From assembly GCA_002189035.1 (NCBI GenBank), contig NEEC01000012.1, forward strand, positions 620,001 to 684,000: a DNA stretch of 64,000 nt, given 5' to 3'. The translations under genes and the position numbers were made by a program. Origin of the DNA: Utricularia gibba (Eukaryota; Streptophyta; Magnoliopsida; Lamiales; Lentibulariaceae). Positions 1 to 12,991 of this stretch are shown here, piece after piece. Numbering within the stretch: position 1 is the stretch's first letter; the number at the start of each line of letters is the position of its first letter. The notes below the pieces were generated by a model. That model saw nothing but the letters and a program-made list of their open reading frames with translations, ran no database searches and was not told where the DNA came from.

Positions 1-3000
1 TAAACCCCTACCCGCATACTAATAACACATAAATTTTTCTATTCTTAGGATAAGAAAATTATAATTCTTTAATTATGTTTTATATATTTATTTTATGGTT
101 TTCAGTATTTTGGTAAAATTATGACTAAATCCTATGATTTATCCTATTTCATATTCTAACCTATTTGTGAGTCAATAGCAAAGTCTTGAGATTAGGACAA
201 AATAAAGATTTCATGTAAGTAGACAGTTCATAGAAGGAGCAGCATAAAAGAGTGAATAATGTGTATACTTTTGCCGTAATATAATGCAAGTCAAAGGTAG
301 GAGTAGTATGGTTATTAGAAAGCTCTTACTTTGAGGAATAAAAGAAGAAAATATTTTTGAAGGAGAGAGAATTACAAAGGGAGGGGAGCTTCGGCGAAGA
401 ATACATGGAGGCTAAAACAACACAAATAACAAAAGAGAAGAAGACGATTTTTCCAAAAAAAAAAGACTAAAAAATTGAAGAGCAACACCAAAAACTCAAT
501 TTAACGCTATTATTTGGGGTTGTAAATAGTAACAGACTGGAATCAGAACTATTTTTACTTTGTTTTTTTATATTTAGTTCTTGTGACAATTTATCTTACA
601 TTGTTTATGATGTTTTCGTTAATTTATAATTATAAAATATTACTTTACTTACCAAATATGATTCGCTAGATTTTCGAGTTGCTAGGTATAAAATGGTGAT
701 GTAGGGCTAGGATTCATGAAATAATCGATCATTGTGTTATTAGCTTTCATTTTTATCATTTTTCTGGTAGACCTAAGGGGGAATAAACAGTATTGCAACT
801 CAAATGCTTGATTTAAAGATATAGCAACGAATTAAGGTAGGGATAGTAGATATTAGTAATGAGTAGAACTAATAGAGTCAAGTAAACGTAATTCTACATA
901 TTTCCATATAGGTAGACCTAAGTGTAGAATGAGTAATGAGATTAGAGACTATCTTAATCAAAAATATTAAAAATGACAGGATACGCTTAGGTGTTTTGAA
1001 TTATGCATATGAAAATACTATAAATTAAATTTAGCACTCTAGTATTATATCAATTAGATCATCTTGGGATATTATAGTATTACATTGTGTACAAAACCTT
1101 TACTTGTTGCATTTTACATTGTGATTCAATTTTATTTATTGAATTGTGTACTGTTATTAGTTTGAGCTTAGATTAAAAGTGACATATGTTCTACAATCTT
1201 GCATATGAGAAAATATACAGTAAGCATTTGCTCCTTAATCGATCCTAAAATTCTAATATATATCTTGTATTTAATTTGTATTTTGTGAAGATTATGACGT
1301 ACAAATTTATTTGATATAGAATTTTGATTTTTAACAATGACATTCGAAATTTCCATTTGTGACTTACCAAACACGTCGTTAGTGTTTTGGGCTGTAGTAA
1401 GGATCCCCTCAGATATGGGTCTTGCTTTTATGTGGAATCTCCTTCCATAAAAGAAAGAATACTATCCAAATATCCTTATTACCCGTTGCTTGAAGGGCCC
1501 ATATTTCATAATGATACAAACTTATAAATAAATGGATTGCAACTTTCTTCTGACTTAAAAGAACTAAGTGGGGGATAAGTCAGGTATCACAAATGATGTC
1601 ATATGGGATTTAAAGATTTTTTTTCTTGTTGTGAGACAATATCTATATCATTAAATGTTCCAGAAGGTTGGAAATTAGGAAAAAAAGAGACATGATATGG
1701 TAAAATGGAAAACAATAAAAATCAAGGTACTATCATATCAAGTAAAAAAAGGTTTTTTATTAAGAAAAAGATGCAATCACCGCAATTGATCAAGTGTGGC
1801 GTTCTTGAATATCATATTTCACCAATGTTTTAAATTAAGCACAAGCACCCCAATTTGGATAGTACAATACTCATGGATATCAAATTACAGCTTTTTGAGT
1901 GTAGTACTTGTAGATTCCACACTACAATAACTTTATAAATTAAGATATAAGTATCACAATTGAGTAAGTACAATACTTGTGAATAATATACTAAAACTTA
2001 TAAATTAAACACAAACACCATAATTGATTGAGTGTGATATGATGCTCACAAATAACAAAGTATAGCAATAATTAAGCATAATTTTAATTTATAATAAAAA
2101 ACTCAATTATTAAAATATTCCAATCATACGCAAATAATACATTATTACATCTGTCAACCAAATATATTTTCATATCACATTTGGACACACCTTAATAATT
2201 AAAACCTACCTAAACCCAATTCATCCAACCAAACGACCTCCAAATAATGTACATGAAGTGAAGAATAAAGCATGCAACTTTAGGGTCATTTCGTTCGTGT
2301 AAAATCTTAATTCTAGTTTAATTTATTTGGATTTAAATTAATCTACTTTGAATATTTAAAAGGTAATCCATATTTGATTGATGAGTGTAATTTATTTAGA
2401 TTTAAGATTAAAGCATGTTTGATATGTGGATGCAAAAGTACGGATTCGTTGAGTTTTTACAGAAAATGACTAATGTACCCCTACACTTAATTATTAAAAC
2501 TGAAAAACAATTTCCACATATTAGTTTTCTGTATTGTTCCCTAAGTTTAACAAAGCACCTCGATTCATGCTATCTAGTGTTTGATTAAACTATATCACTT
2601 CACAAGTTCAACGAAGCATCCGATAACATGGATTTTGGTGTTTGGTTTAATCTATACTCCAGTTATAACATCGGATAACTGGAGAGAGCTTGTGTTAGTT
2701 TCCCAAGTATGGCTTGGCTCATTTAATAGCCTTTGCTCGCCAATCGATTTATTCATGTCATTGGCATGTATCTGTGTTCTTGAATATGAATATACCAAAT
2801 TGATTTTTGAAGTTAACATAAGCCACAGAAGAATCAATGATGTTTACATGTTGTTACCTAAGCAAAAATATGCAGCACACACCCCCATGCTCTTGAATAT
2901 GAGAATGTCAAATTGATTTTTCAAATAATCAAGTCAGTATCACTCACTAAAATGAAGTTTCTGGTGCTCAAGCTCCAAAAACGTGGTCCCTTGCCATTTC

Positions 3001-3289
3001 ACCTACTAAAGGTACAAAATAACGACTATCACATGTTACTGCAATTTGTCTACACAACAGGTAGACTTATTTTTACTTGCTTGTAACCAATGAATCAAAC
3101 ATGAATTTGAAGCTAAACCCAACTCGAGATCCATGTAAAACCCCCAATCAAACCAGCCTCAAGGTTATCCCGATCCAAGGTGACTGTGCAGCCCTTTTGG
3201 TGACACGACACGGATCACAGGTGGCCTTTTAATTCATGGAGTTGAGGATTTTAATCTTTTCGTCAGCACAAGTTTTGTAGGGGGGCAGA
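1..3289. other. AT-rich intergenic DNA, no gene recognised
   Basis: Only short open frames without recognisable domains occur here. Between about 1780 and 2100 a degenerate local repeat is visible, with recurring phrases such as cacaagcaccccaattt, cacaattgagtaagtacaat and accataattgattgagtg spaced roughly 60-90 bases. A similar motif recurs near 36.1-36.3 kb. The stretch 3290-3541 is probably downstream/3' UTR sequence of the O-fucosyltransferase gene on the minus strand. Confidence 0.6.
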
Positions 3290-3541
3290 ATGCTTATACA
3301 TCCAACGAAGGGGAATTTCCGTGCACATTTTCTTATTGGTCTCAACAAATGCATACAACTCACGGGGAGTCCCTTGAACCAGCTATGCTTACCTCAAGCC
3401 GTGGCATCGTTGCTCTGGAAGGCTTCTATGCTTTCCAGAGCCAGGTTGGTTGTTCCTGCTGCTGCTGAAATGCTCTGGGATGCACACAACACCGTCATGA
3501 ATGATCGAGCAACGGCACAAGCTGTTTGAATATTGACGTTC

Positions 3542-6447
3542 TCATTCTGAAAGCAGGTCGTCCAACTCTGGCTCTTCCACGGATAAGCTATCCTCGATGC
3601 TTGTTGTATTCAGCATGTCCTCTGGTGGCAACATGGTTGCATCATCTTCATCATCCGGGTCTGACCACTCTGTTTCATCAGCAATGGAGTCAGTTGTTTG
3701 AGAATTTACACCACCAGCAGACAATGCTGGAACTGAATTCGTCTTTGGTTTAGCTTCTGTATCTTCACAGATGCAAGACGCTGGGTTTTCATGGAACGCT
3801 CCACGTCCCGGCCTCACCTCCTTGGGTTCTCCCATAAATCCCCTCTGAAATGTGAGGACACGTGAGACAAAGGCTTCCCATGACATTTCATTCCGGTTTA
3901 GAAACAGCTTGTACAGTTTTTTCGCATTGGGACGAATGGTTGGCTTGTGCCCAAAGTACCTCCTGCAGTAATAAGACCGACCAAACATGCACAGGTGATC
4001 ATAGTAGCCAGAAACCACAATAATAAAAGGTCAACCACTTACCTTCTTCCCGCTAGGATTTTTGCCATGTTCCCATTGTTATTTGAAACAAAGACATCGC
4101 TTTCATCACACACGATAAAATCAAGAGCTGCCATTCGAGATGAGAATGAAGAAAAAAGCTCCAATTCCCCTGGGGCAGCCAGGGTATCTTTTGAATAGAA
4201 GTTTGGGAAGAGTGATTTCAAAGGTGCCAGAGTGGCTTCCCCACCATATACTTCTCCAGAAGCCACATAAATATGAGTCTCTCTATCATATCCCAGTGCC
4301 CTTAGCAGAAGACCAACTTCCTCCGGAGTTAAAGGGCATCTACCTTGCCTTCTCTCCCTGTCTGGGTTCGGATTCTGCAATTCAAACCATTTTGAAGTTA
4401 AAAACTCAATTCAAATGCCTCTAGAACCAAAAAAAACTCGTGTAAAGAGGAGAGATCCGAGTTTGAAAGCAATGTGAAAATGGTTTCACAAATAATTTAT
4501 AGGAGGCCTAATTCATTAAACCAACTGGAAGCAAGGCTAAGGCAATCAGAATGAGCCCTTTGTAAACTATCTGGAGTAGTATTAGGGGAAAAATTACATG
4601 CAAGGTCTTCCACCTCCGCCGTATTTTAGCCAAATCCCTCCTCTCTTTATCTCCTCCACCATAATAGCATCCTGAGAATGCAAGCATATCTGGTTCAAAC
4701 CTGTAAACAGAAAGTATGCAAAACTGAAGAATGCACGTAAAATAGTGCAGAAAAAGAAAAACATGTTGCTCATTAAATGAAAACATTGAAAAGACAGAAG
4801 TACGCTGATCAACATGTGAAAAAACCTTCAGTACAAGCCTCAAATGGAAAAATCAAGTCAGTCAAAGCACCTTAGATGAAGCGCAATATAATGCTTGCTC
4901 TTCGATTTCATCCTTTCGACCAATTTCATACCCATTTTGAGGATGGGCTCAGTGAACTTTAGGGCATGGTAATTAACACGGCACCTAAGCTTCTGGAGAT
5001 CCACATCCAACCTATTTGCAAGTCTGTAGTCAAACTTGGTCAACTGAATAGCCTGCAATGTGAATTACTCTCATTACTGCTGGAAAAAAACTAGAGAATT
5101 GGCAGCCATTTGTTTGTCAAAAGCTTCAAGGGGAATGCTAATTAGTTCTTAGGTTCAAAATTCAACTTTTGTGAAGTATAGCATAATTCATTACAACAAT
5201 CAATTTGGAGCAAGAGAAAAATATCTACTTACGTGCTTTTTCATAAGTACAGGTACCAAACGATTAATGTAGCAATTTTCATTGCATTTTCTTGGAACAC
5301 GCATCCTATATGGATTCCAAATTTGACCTCTTCTCTGAGGGAGCTGTTTTATAATTTTTACATCTTTCTTCAGATATGATATAAACCAATCAACGTTGAA
5401 AATCTCAGAAAAGTTACTGCATAAAGTGACAACATTCCGTGTTAAGAGAGAAAACAAAAGACAGTAGAGAAGTGAACGAAGAACCCACCTGCTGTCCTTC
5501 CAAAAAGACTTCTCATCCAACTTTGGAATAATAAGAGTGGCATTCAATATGCGTGCTGCAACTACAGCATCAACTATCTGCAGAAATGCCAAGTAAAGAA
5601 TACAGAAATCCATTGTATAACAGAAACACTTCTCCCTTCCATCCAGACTGGCTTTTCAAATGAGCAAAAATATTACCCCTGTTCTTTGTTGGTTCAAGCC
5701 CCCACTGGTTGCGATGCCCAGGTAACGGTTTGGATGTGTCACAGCATCAGCTTCTGCCAGTCAAAACATACATGCAACTTTCCGCCGTCAGGAAAACAAT
5801 AAACGAACCAAAAAATGTGGAAAATGCAAGAACGTGATGTATATAGACTTTAAGAAATTTAAACAGAAAAAAAAAAAAAGCATTTGGAATCCAGCCAGCA
5901 TTTAAAGTTTAAATAAGTTCACATGCTTGCGAATTTGCTGCTGGCATTGCTGCATCCATGGTAGAATCTCGAATTTTTGGAAGTCCAGAGATCACGGTGA
6001 TGCATTCTTTTGCCGTTCTAGATCTCATCACAAAAAATACATCACTTTTAGAACAAATAGCAGTCGATAGAAGTATGATGCTTATCACAATCAACAGAAC
6101 TAACGAAAGCAAGCAAACCTAACTGGTACACGAAAAACCCTTTGAGATTCAGATTCATTTCCGGCATGCTACAGAAACAAAAAGGAAATCATATAGACAT
6201 GGCGCCAACTAGGGGCAAAATGAGAAAAAAAAAAAAAAAAACACGAGCATACGCTTTCCCTTAAACTCAAATTTTCCATGTAACGATGAGCGTGATCGTC
6301 CTCATGAGGGGAAGGGGCAAGCAAGTAGAGGAATAAAAACAGAAAAAGAATAACAGCTGAAGCGGCCGACGTGGTTGGAATCAGTCGATAAGAGTAAAAG
6401 GGGCGCCGCCGCGAAAACCCCATGAGACGCAGCGACGGCGGATGCAA
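3542..6447 (-). CDS. Plant O-fucosyltransferase family protein (PF10250/DUF246), 10 exons
   Basis: Predicted Golgi type II glycosyltransferase of the plant O-fucosyltransferase family, which transfers fucose to proteins or glycans. Proposed minus-strand exons: 6253-6447, about 6119-6168, about 5927-6006 (or to 6017), 5677-5753, 5489-5577, 5233-5416, 4871-5052, 4598-4700, 4043-4374, 3542-3962. Phases close throughout and give about 570 residues, normal for the family. The N-terminus is basic (GFSRRRPF) followed by one hydrophobic anchor near residues 28-47. Diagnostic blocks in order are IATSGGLNQQR, DAVVAARILNATLIIPKLD, FNVDWF, MRVPRKCNENCY, LRCRVNYHALKF, ALHLRFEPDMLAFSGCYYGG, RRQGRCPLTPEEVG, VASGEVYGGE, the tract from CDESDVFVSNNNGNMAKILA through GRRRYFGHKPTIRPNAKKLY, and FMGEPKEVRPGRG. 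The C-terminal tail is acidic. The second methionine (MGFSRRRPF) is an alternative start. Exon 2/3 edges are uncertain, and intron 3 appears to need a GC donor. The exact family member is not assigned. Confidence 0.93.
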
Positions 6448-8999
6448 TGCTTGAAAATGAAAACTTTAGCTAATGCCCCGTCAACATAACTGGGCACAAA
6501 ATGTGAGTTCCAAAACCACAAAACGAGTCTTTAGAAGCAAATACTTTTCCGATCCCAGAGAAGGGCCAAGCAACCTTCCGGAGCCTTAAAGCTTCGTCAG
6601 ATTTCACAAACACGATAAGGGGGTTTCCATAGTTCCTCGAAAGGAAGGTGGGGTGGTGGAGCCGGAGTACCCACAGCTGTAAAAACTACGGATTCATGAT
6701 ACTGCCAGGAGAATGATGGGATATCCAATCCCACAAATCGAGGGTTCCGGGAAAGATTGTCGGGTCAATCGCATGAATTTGGCACGGCATTTGTTTCTTG
6801 CGCTTTTCAATCCAATTTCATTAGCGTTCCCAAAACTGCAAATTTTAATCAATGGCGGAAGGCATCAGAATAATAATTTTGCGCCGGGTGTTCGTTCCAC
6901 TGAAGGCACTCGGGCTTGGGAAGAAAATTGGGCTTCAGTCCTTCACAATTAGATCAATTTATACTAACTGCGTCCAAATGAAATGGGCCTATTGCATTAG
7001 TTAGGAGCTTGAACATGTGTGGTACTGTTGTGATCGGTTTTGGTTGGGAACCGATGGCTCAATATCAAACTAAAATCATTAATTTGGAACCGAATCAGAG
7101 CCAAACCGTACGATTTTGATTGGAATTACGGTTTTAAATATTAAAAATTAATTTAAAAATTAAAATTATATTTTCAGACATTCATAACGGTCATTATGGA
7201 TATCTTAAAATACTTTCAAAAATATTGAATTTTTTCCATGTACTCACTTTAGCAATTGTGAATGCCTATGAAACATAATATTTTTTAAACTCCTAGGGAG
7301 AGATCCACAGTATTCATCTCATAACCATTATCACATCAAACTCCTGGTATGCATCTCGTTGTCGAGTATTTATAGAGGTTTTCTCCTATACACCCTTATT
7401 GAGGGAGTATAATCTCAATTGGCCGATTTAGGGGAGGCGTTAAGGAATACTTGCTCAATGATGGGTTTCGTCTACAGGGCAGACGTAAAACTATATTAAA
7501 CATTGAAATTCATATAAAAATATCTAATTTTTTGATAAAATATATTAATTTCATAAAAGACGAATAAATTGTATTTTGTCAAGATTACAAGTAGTTAGGC
7601 ATCATTCCCCTTACTTTGGGAGCTTTTCGAGCGATGTTGTGACTTTCTTCGCACCCATTCATAGTTATCTTTTTTTTAAACTTGAGGATTATGATGACTC
7701 TTTAACCCTATTACGGAGGAAAAATAGTCATTTCAATAATTATAACAACTATTGCTCTTCATAGATTATTTTCATACTTGAAAGTGAACTAAATTATTGA
7801 TTTAGTCCATCTTATATTTTAAATGATCATTATTTTTTGAGTTTTAGCAACAAATTTTCTAAAGATCGACAAATAAATTGTCACAAGTTTCATGCATGAA
7901 ATTCAATGGAGGGATTGAATCAATAATAAAAGAAAAGGAGTTTAGAACCTTTGTGTGTGCACTTCTTACAATGGTAATTGCATAAGTATGACAGGTCATG
8001 AGAGAAATCTTCTAAAATAGAGAAAATATTTGCAAAAAAATAAACTCTTATAAAAAACTAGACAAAAAAAAAAAAAGAGAGATGTTTTCACAATCCTCAA
8101 GTCCATATTTATGAAAGAATAGGAGAAAGATTTGAACAACATAAACTAAAAATCCCTAAATAGGGGAAGATGGACCAGAATAAAAAAAAAAAAAAAAGAA
8201 TTTCGACTAATCGAAGAACTACACTGAATTTTATGATTTGTTACGCTCAACTATAAATAACACTATGAAAACTGAATCCAATGTTCAATTAGAATTAAAC
8301 TTTGATTTTCATTTTTTTATTTTCTATTTTCAATATTGTGATAATGAAAACGATTTTGCTATTATTTTATATCATAATTCTATTTATTTTTAGTATGAAT
8401 GGTTAGATGTGGGTGATATCTTGTGGGGAAAAGGGGATGTTCTCTTTTATTTTGATTTCAATCTGATTGAGTTAGAGTATTTTTTTCTTATCAAATCTGA
8501 ATAGATTCAATAGGAAAAATGAATAATACATTTAACCAAAGATATATATCTTAGAGATAGCACAAAAAGTTATGAGATGTTTAATAAGGGCATGTTTTAA
8601 CCTACTTTTCAAAAATAACTTCTAATTTTTAAGAAGTAGAAGTTAAAAAAAGAAATAGAAAGTAGAATTTATTTTGTAAAAAGTTATAAATGATCTTTCA
8701 ATTCTTGTATTGATTTTTAATTCTCATTTTTATATCAAATTTCAAGTCTACCCTTCTATTAAAAATTTATTGTTATTTTTATCCATTTATGAAATAGGAT
8801 CAATATTGATAGTATAAAGTTAAATGAGAATAATATATTGATTCAAATAAATCATCCAACATGAAATACATAAATATATTGAACTTGGATAATAAACGAT
8901 TACAAATAAATTCTTTACTTAAATAGAAATAACAATCGAAATACATTAGTTACGATGAACATCTTTGATTTTATGAACTAGCTTGACCATGGTAGATAC
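6448..8999. other. Upstream region of the O-fucosyltransferase gene, then AT-rich intergenic DNA
   Basis: The first few hundred bases (to about 6960) are less AT-rich and probably hold the 5' UTR and promoter of the minus-strand gene. The open frame at 6713-6952 on the plus strand shows no family features. Near 7035-7110 an element-like stretch rich in ggttc/gaacc phrases resembles one at 58.2-58.4 kb. From 7140 the DNA is AT-rich with no recognisable gene. Confidence 0.55.
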
Positions 9000-9000
9000 T

Positions 9001-9204
9001 TTATAGATTATTATAAATTGAGTTTCTCAACTCGTCCATATAAGACTTATCTATGTCTTCACTTCCAATTTCTTCATCATTAGGAAGATTTAGTTTTTTG
9101 TTATATTGATCCAAAGTTGAACCATCATCATCAGCATCAACTACACGCAAAAAATTGTGTATCACCATTGTAGCTAAAATAAGCTGCAATGAGCATAACA
9201 TCAA
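9001..9204 (-). pseudogene. C-terminal fragment of a PIF/Harbinger (HARBI1-type) transposase
   Basis: The translation contains ILATMVIHNFLR followed by an acidic tail ending in a short basic-acidic stretch. The I/LHNF(I/L)R block with an acidic C-terminus is typical of the end of plant HARBI1-like nucleases (DDE_4 family). Only this last exon-sized piece is recognisable. It stops abruptly at about 9205, where GC-richer LTR-like DNA begins, so an insertion probably truncated or separated the rest. A second, longer Harbinger copy lies at 36.8-38.1 kb. Confidence 0.55.
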
Positions 9205-10279
9205 CTTTCTATTCCCCAGTCCTCTCGGTTCTCCGGGTTCACTCTGCTAGCCCCTCCGCCTCTCCACCAGTCTCCGCATGACCAGAACTTTCACTTACAC
9301 ATAAGTTCGTAAGGGGTTAACTTATGCATAGGGTAAACCACACTACCAAAAAAATCACATCATTATAAGCATGACACATATCATCATAAACAAAACATCA
9401 TCATACGTCATCATAAGAGCATAAACACGTATATCATAAGTACCCGTTGGTCACAAGGGGCATGCATCCTATGATGGCACATCACGTTACTATCGGGAGG
9501 GATCCCGGCCATGGTGATCCGTCCCAACCCTGCTCTCTTTGGAGCTCATGGCAAGATCTACCCCCAAACTTATGTTGGGTGGATGTCGGAGAGACCTCGG
9601 CCAAGGGTCTGACCTCATCCCTTCGGGCTCATCATCTTATAGCCATTTGACCCTTATTCGTACGTTTTCGTTCATGCTTTCCCTTACCTTTGTGTGGCTC
9701 CTTGCCCTTCTGCCAAAACTTGATCTTCTCCTTCTATATTTCGGCATGGTGGCGCTTCTTCTCTGATTTTCCAACCCCCAATCTTGCCACCATGCCTTTT
9801 CCTTATATACCACCTCTGACTGTTGGGCTTCTAAGTCATTTCCTCTTCCAACCCTTCACCTTACGGGCCCAGTATATGAAAAGCTGGCCTCTTCACCCTT
9901 CTTAGGCCCTTGGGCACTTCTCCACCATCCCACTGGACTAATCCTTACCAATCATGTCTGATCTAACACTTGAGCTCGTGGCCATACTCCACCCCGCATC
10001 CGGCCCGTCACTCACCATCCCTTGGGCATGCATGCTTGCTCAACCGTACATAGTCTTGTCCGCTAAATCGGGTCTCTCCCACGAGCACTCTCGAGGTTCG
10101 CTTGAGAGCTTGGTATACCTCCAGCAAAAGTTGCACGCCGTGTTAAGATCCAATCGATTTCTTACACGTGGACAGCCAAGCTGATGGATTCCTCGTAGCC
10201 TCTCCATGCTCGTCCCCTTAGCCTCTCTGCATGCCATATCATCCTCGAAACACAACATGATCCTACCTGGGTTATGACA
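9205..10279 (-). mobile_element. GC-rich LTR-like insertion, probably reverse oriented
   Basis: Base composition rises sharply against the AT-rich flanks. Phrases such as cccgttggtcacaaggggca, cgggagggatcccggcc and a catcataa-rich tract match the style of plant Ty3/gypsy LTRs. The plus-strand end reads ctacctgggttatgaca, so the minus strand would start TGTCATAACCC, an LTR-like TG start. I could not identify the other end, target duplications or internal coding sequence. The plus-strand open frames between 9447 and 10184 look incidental. It directly abuts the Harbinger fragment. Confidence 0.4.
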
Positions 10280-11526
10280 ACCTATTGAAGATGCTTTTGC
10301 GCCACATGCCCATGACCAGCATCCCCAATCATATTATGCAAGTGGATGTGACCCACAAAATTGTTTCCTCAGAAAGGATTGAGCCCTCAACTTATGCCAA
10401 CATGTGAATGGGATTCTAGCAAGATGAAAAATAGTTATCCTTATTATAATCGCTATTCTCCTAAAAGTTTGGATATATAAGTTAGACTTTCGAGAATAAA
10501 ATATTTAAGGTTGATAGTCTATCTAAGATGAGACATAGACATTGAGCAATCCTCATAAATGCTAACTCGACAAGCTTAGAATAGAGTTAGGTTGTCATCC
10601 CCCATGCTATGCAATGGGTGATCTACAACCTGTCTTCAAAATAATGACACATATATGAAAAAAAAAGAAAAATATAATGAGATGCTTTTTGGAGGAGGAG
10701 AGCAACAACTCCCTTTAGAGTTCTTTTAAACCTTGTAAACTTGGAGTTTGTTCTTTAATTTAAAGTTGCACTTTAAATTATTTAGAATAAAATTAATTTT
10801 AAGATTATGTAAAGATAATCAATTTGAAATTGTAAAATTATTTTATGAGATAAGATAACATTATATTATAAAATTTAATAAAATAAAATATATTTTATAA
10901 AGTTTAATATATCAAGTTATTTTGTAATTAATGTATTTTAAAAATATATAAAATAAATGATATAATTTTTTAAACTAATCTCTTATTCAATCATTCAAAC
11001 GTAGATTCAATAAATTTAATAATATCGATTAAAATTTAAAAATTAAACAAAATCACTTTAAAAAAATTAATAAAACAGAACATACCCCTGGTTTGTTTAC
11101 TTTTTCTTATTTTTAATGAAGTTTCTTCTTAATGTGCGAATACTTTTTGATATTTTTTGTCTTTTTTATTTATGAAGCTATTTGTGTCTCTACTATTTCG
11201 CTAAAAAACAGTAAAAAAAAGGCAAAAATGTCAATTAAAGTTTCTAATTGGTTTATACTCTATTTTAATTTAAATACATGAAAAAAAAGGCAAGAATGTC
11301 ATTTATATACATGATTATAATTTAATTTTATTGCTCATAAGAGTTTCCCAAAAATTCATATGGAATATGCACCCTCATGGGAAAAAATGAAAAATCCGGA
11401 AACCAAAGCATGAAATTTGTGACAAGATGGATACAAAATGTCTACCTTGTGGAAGGATGTTGAAATGTAATAGTTGTGATAGTTGGAATTTTACATAGAT
11501 TCTATAAAAAAAAAGAAAAATATACA
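10280..11526. other. AT-rich intergenic DNA, no gene seen
   Basis: No coding signature on either strand. From about 10740 the sequence is very AT-rich with homopolymer runs. Confidence 0.6.
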
Positions 11527-12063
11527 TGTTATGGGTGAAAATCGATATCCGAGATAAGACCGATCTTCGGGTTATAAATACGACTGGAAATATTGTGCTT
11601 TGCTATGCTTTTTGCGATTTGTTCGGTGTGATCGAAAGAAAGAAAGGCATGCAAAGGTTTTTACGTGGAAAACGCCGTAAGACGGAAAAAAAACCACAAA
11701 ATTATCGGAGCTCACCAAAAAAATTCCTTATTGGATAGAGGTGGTGGAGTAAGTTACAGGTCGGGAGACTTAGGGTCCAAACCTTTCTCCGCTATGATTT
11801 CTTCTTTTTATAGAGGAGACCAATCTGACCGAGTTCTGAATTCTACAGACCTCGGTTGCTTTCTACACTTGTCATCAGATCTTGCTTTTCAAATATCCGT
11901 TGCCTGGTTTGCCATAATTCGATTGCTTTTCAAAATGTGCCATATGATCACTATTACCAAATTTATGACAAATATTGATATGTCGAATGACGTTATCCCG
12001 TTAAAACTCTTTTTGGCAGCCTTATAGAAGCCGATTAACTTCAACCGATTTGCTCCCCATCCA
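11527..12063 (-). mobile_element. Solo LTR, reverse orientation, related to the LTR at 52577-53105
   Basis: The plus-strand left end TGTTATGGGTGAAAATCG is the reverse complement of the right end of the LTR at 53.1 kb (CGATTTCACCCATAACA). Homology continues through the body, including the aggctgccaaaa and gcatatgg/catatgac-type phrases and a TATA-like region, to about 12063 where the minus strand starts TGGATGGGGAGC. The length is about 537 bp. No internal retroelement sequence flanks it. A clear target duplication is not visible (ataca on the left, tataa on the right), so the exact right end is uncertain. Confidence 0.7.
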
Positions 12064-12460
12064 TATAAATGGAGAAAGTGATTCGGCTACAATTCTATGA
12101 CTCTTCCAGATACTAGGTGTATTAGATTTTTGACCCATTTTAATTCTTTGAGAAATTTGATCATGCTATATGTAAAAAATTGTTATTAGTATATGAGAGA
12201 AAAAAGGAAAAATTATAAAAGACCATCCTAACCCTTGCTATTGCTATCTATCTATTGCCTCCATTGTATTTTACTAATGCCTGGTTCCTCGCTACTTTTC
12301 TTGCAGAATTGCTGAGCGCTTCTACGACTTAAGGAAGAAGGTAGCAATGTGGCACTGCATTTTTTTCTTGTAAAACATCCAACCACAAAATGCTTTACCG
12401 TACGATGAGATCAACAGCAGAAAAATGTTGCAAGTAACTAACATGGCCTCAAGGTAATGA
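12064..12460. other. Downstream flank of the pseudogene, no gene seen
   Basis: A short, moderately AT-rich stretch between the solo LTR and the small minus-strand pseudogene. It probably contains that gene's former 3' UTR. No further coding signature. Confidence 0.5.
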
Positions 12461-12991
12461 CTATAACCATTCAAGCCTGCCCTGGTGCTCTACCAGATGC
12501 TGGATCTTACCATTAGGCAAAAGAGCGAGGTCCCTAACTCGAGCAGGATGAGTGTGAGCAACCTGCTCAGCCTTGAATGTGGCGCATGGTTGCCCATCCA
12601 GCAGTGCCTCGTCAAGAAACTCGTCTGCAATATCACCATCCTCATTTATTCCCAGCCGCCTCGCGTATCATCTTAGTCCCTGATGATTGAGTAACAATGG
12701 GAAAACATTAGTTCAGGATCTAAATCAATCATCAGATAGCAGCCAGAAATCTAATTTGCGCTGCCTGCCCAACCATCGCGGACCTGAATTCCGCCGTCAC
12801 CGTCAGGGCAATACGCTAGTATCGGCGGCAGAGGCCTTTCAACGGGGATACTAAAAAACTCTACGAACAAAGGGAGCAGCCGTCTCCCTGGAGTCCGGCG
12901 ATGCACCTACATTACCCTCGTCGTCGGCGAAGCCGTCTTCTTCGTGACGGCGAAACTCTAGAAAACACGCGATTTTCTTGAAAAAACCCAT
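12461..12991 (-). pseudogene. Broken copy of a small uncharacterised plant protein gene (two exons)
   Basis: Exon 1 (12784-12991) starts MGFFKKIACFLEF, has an acidic variable middle, then VFSIPVERPLPP and GDGGIQ. Exon 2 (12461-12679) reads YARRLGINEDGDIADEF, then LDGQP, ARVRDLALLPNGKIQHLVEH and ends EWL-stop. I recall this layout (basic start, GDGGxQGLRWYA, DEDGDVADEF, DGKIQ..VE.QG) from a plant family of about 150 residues with no known function. Two lesions are visible on the minus strand. A run of six T at 12853-12858 puts TAG in frame where five T would continue as SIPV. At 12668-12670 TGA stands where the family has the W of GLRWYA. Intron borders (CAG|GTCC and ATCAG|GG) look intact. It is either a recent pseudogene or affected by sequence errors, although two separate lesions favour the former. 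Confidence 0.6.

Noticed and set aside
2581-2916. 111-codon plus-strand open frame
   Set aside because: No domain, no family resemblance, AT-rich context, and a competing frame on the other strand. Treated as chance.
3290-3753. Plus-strand open frames opposite the O-fucosyltransferase 3' end
   Set aside because: The second overlaps the last coding exon of the minus-strand gene, where the conserved protein lies on the other strand. The first is only the gene's downstream flank.
9447-10258. Several 60-76 codon open frames in the GC-rich segment
   Set aside because: Overlapping frames on both strands in GC-rich LTR-like DNA, with no conserved motifs.
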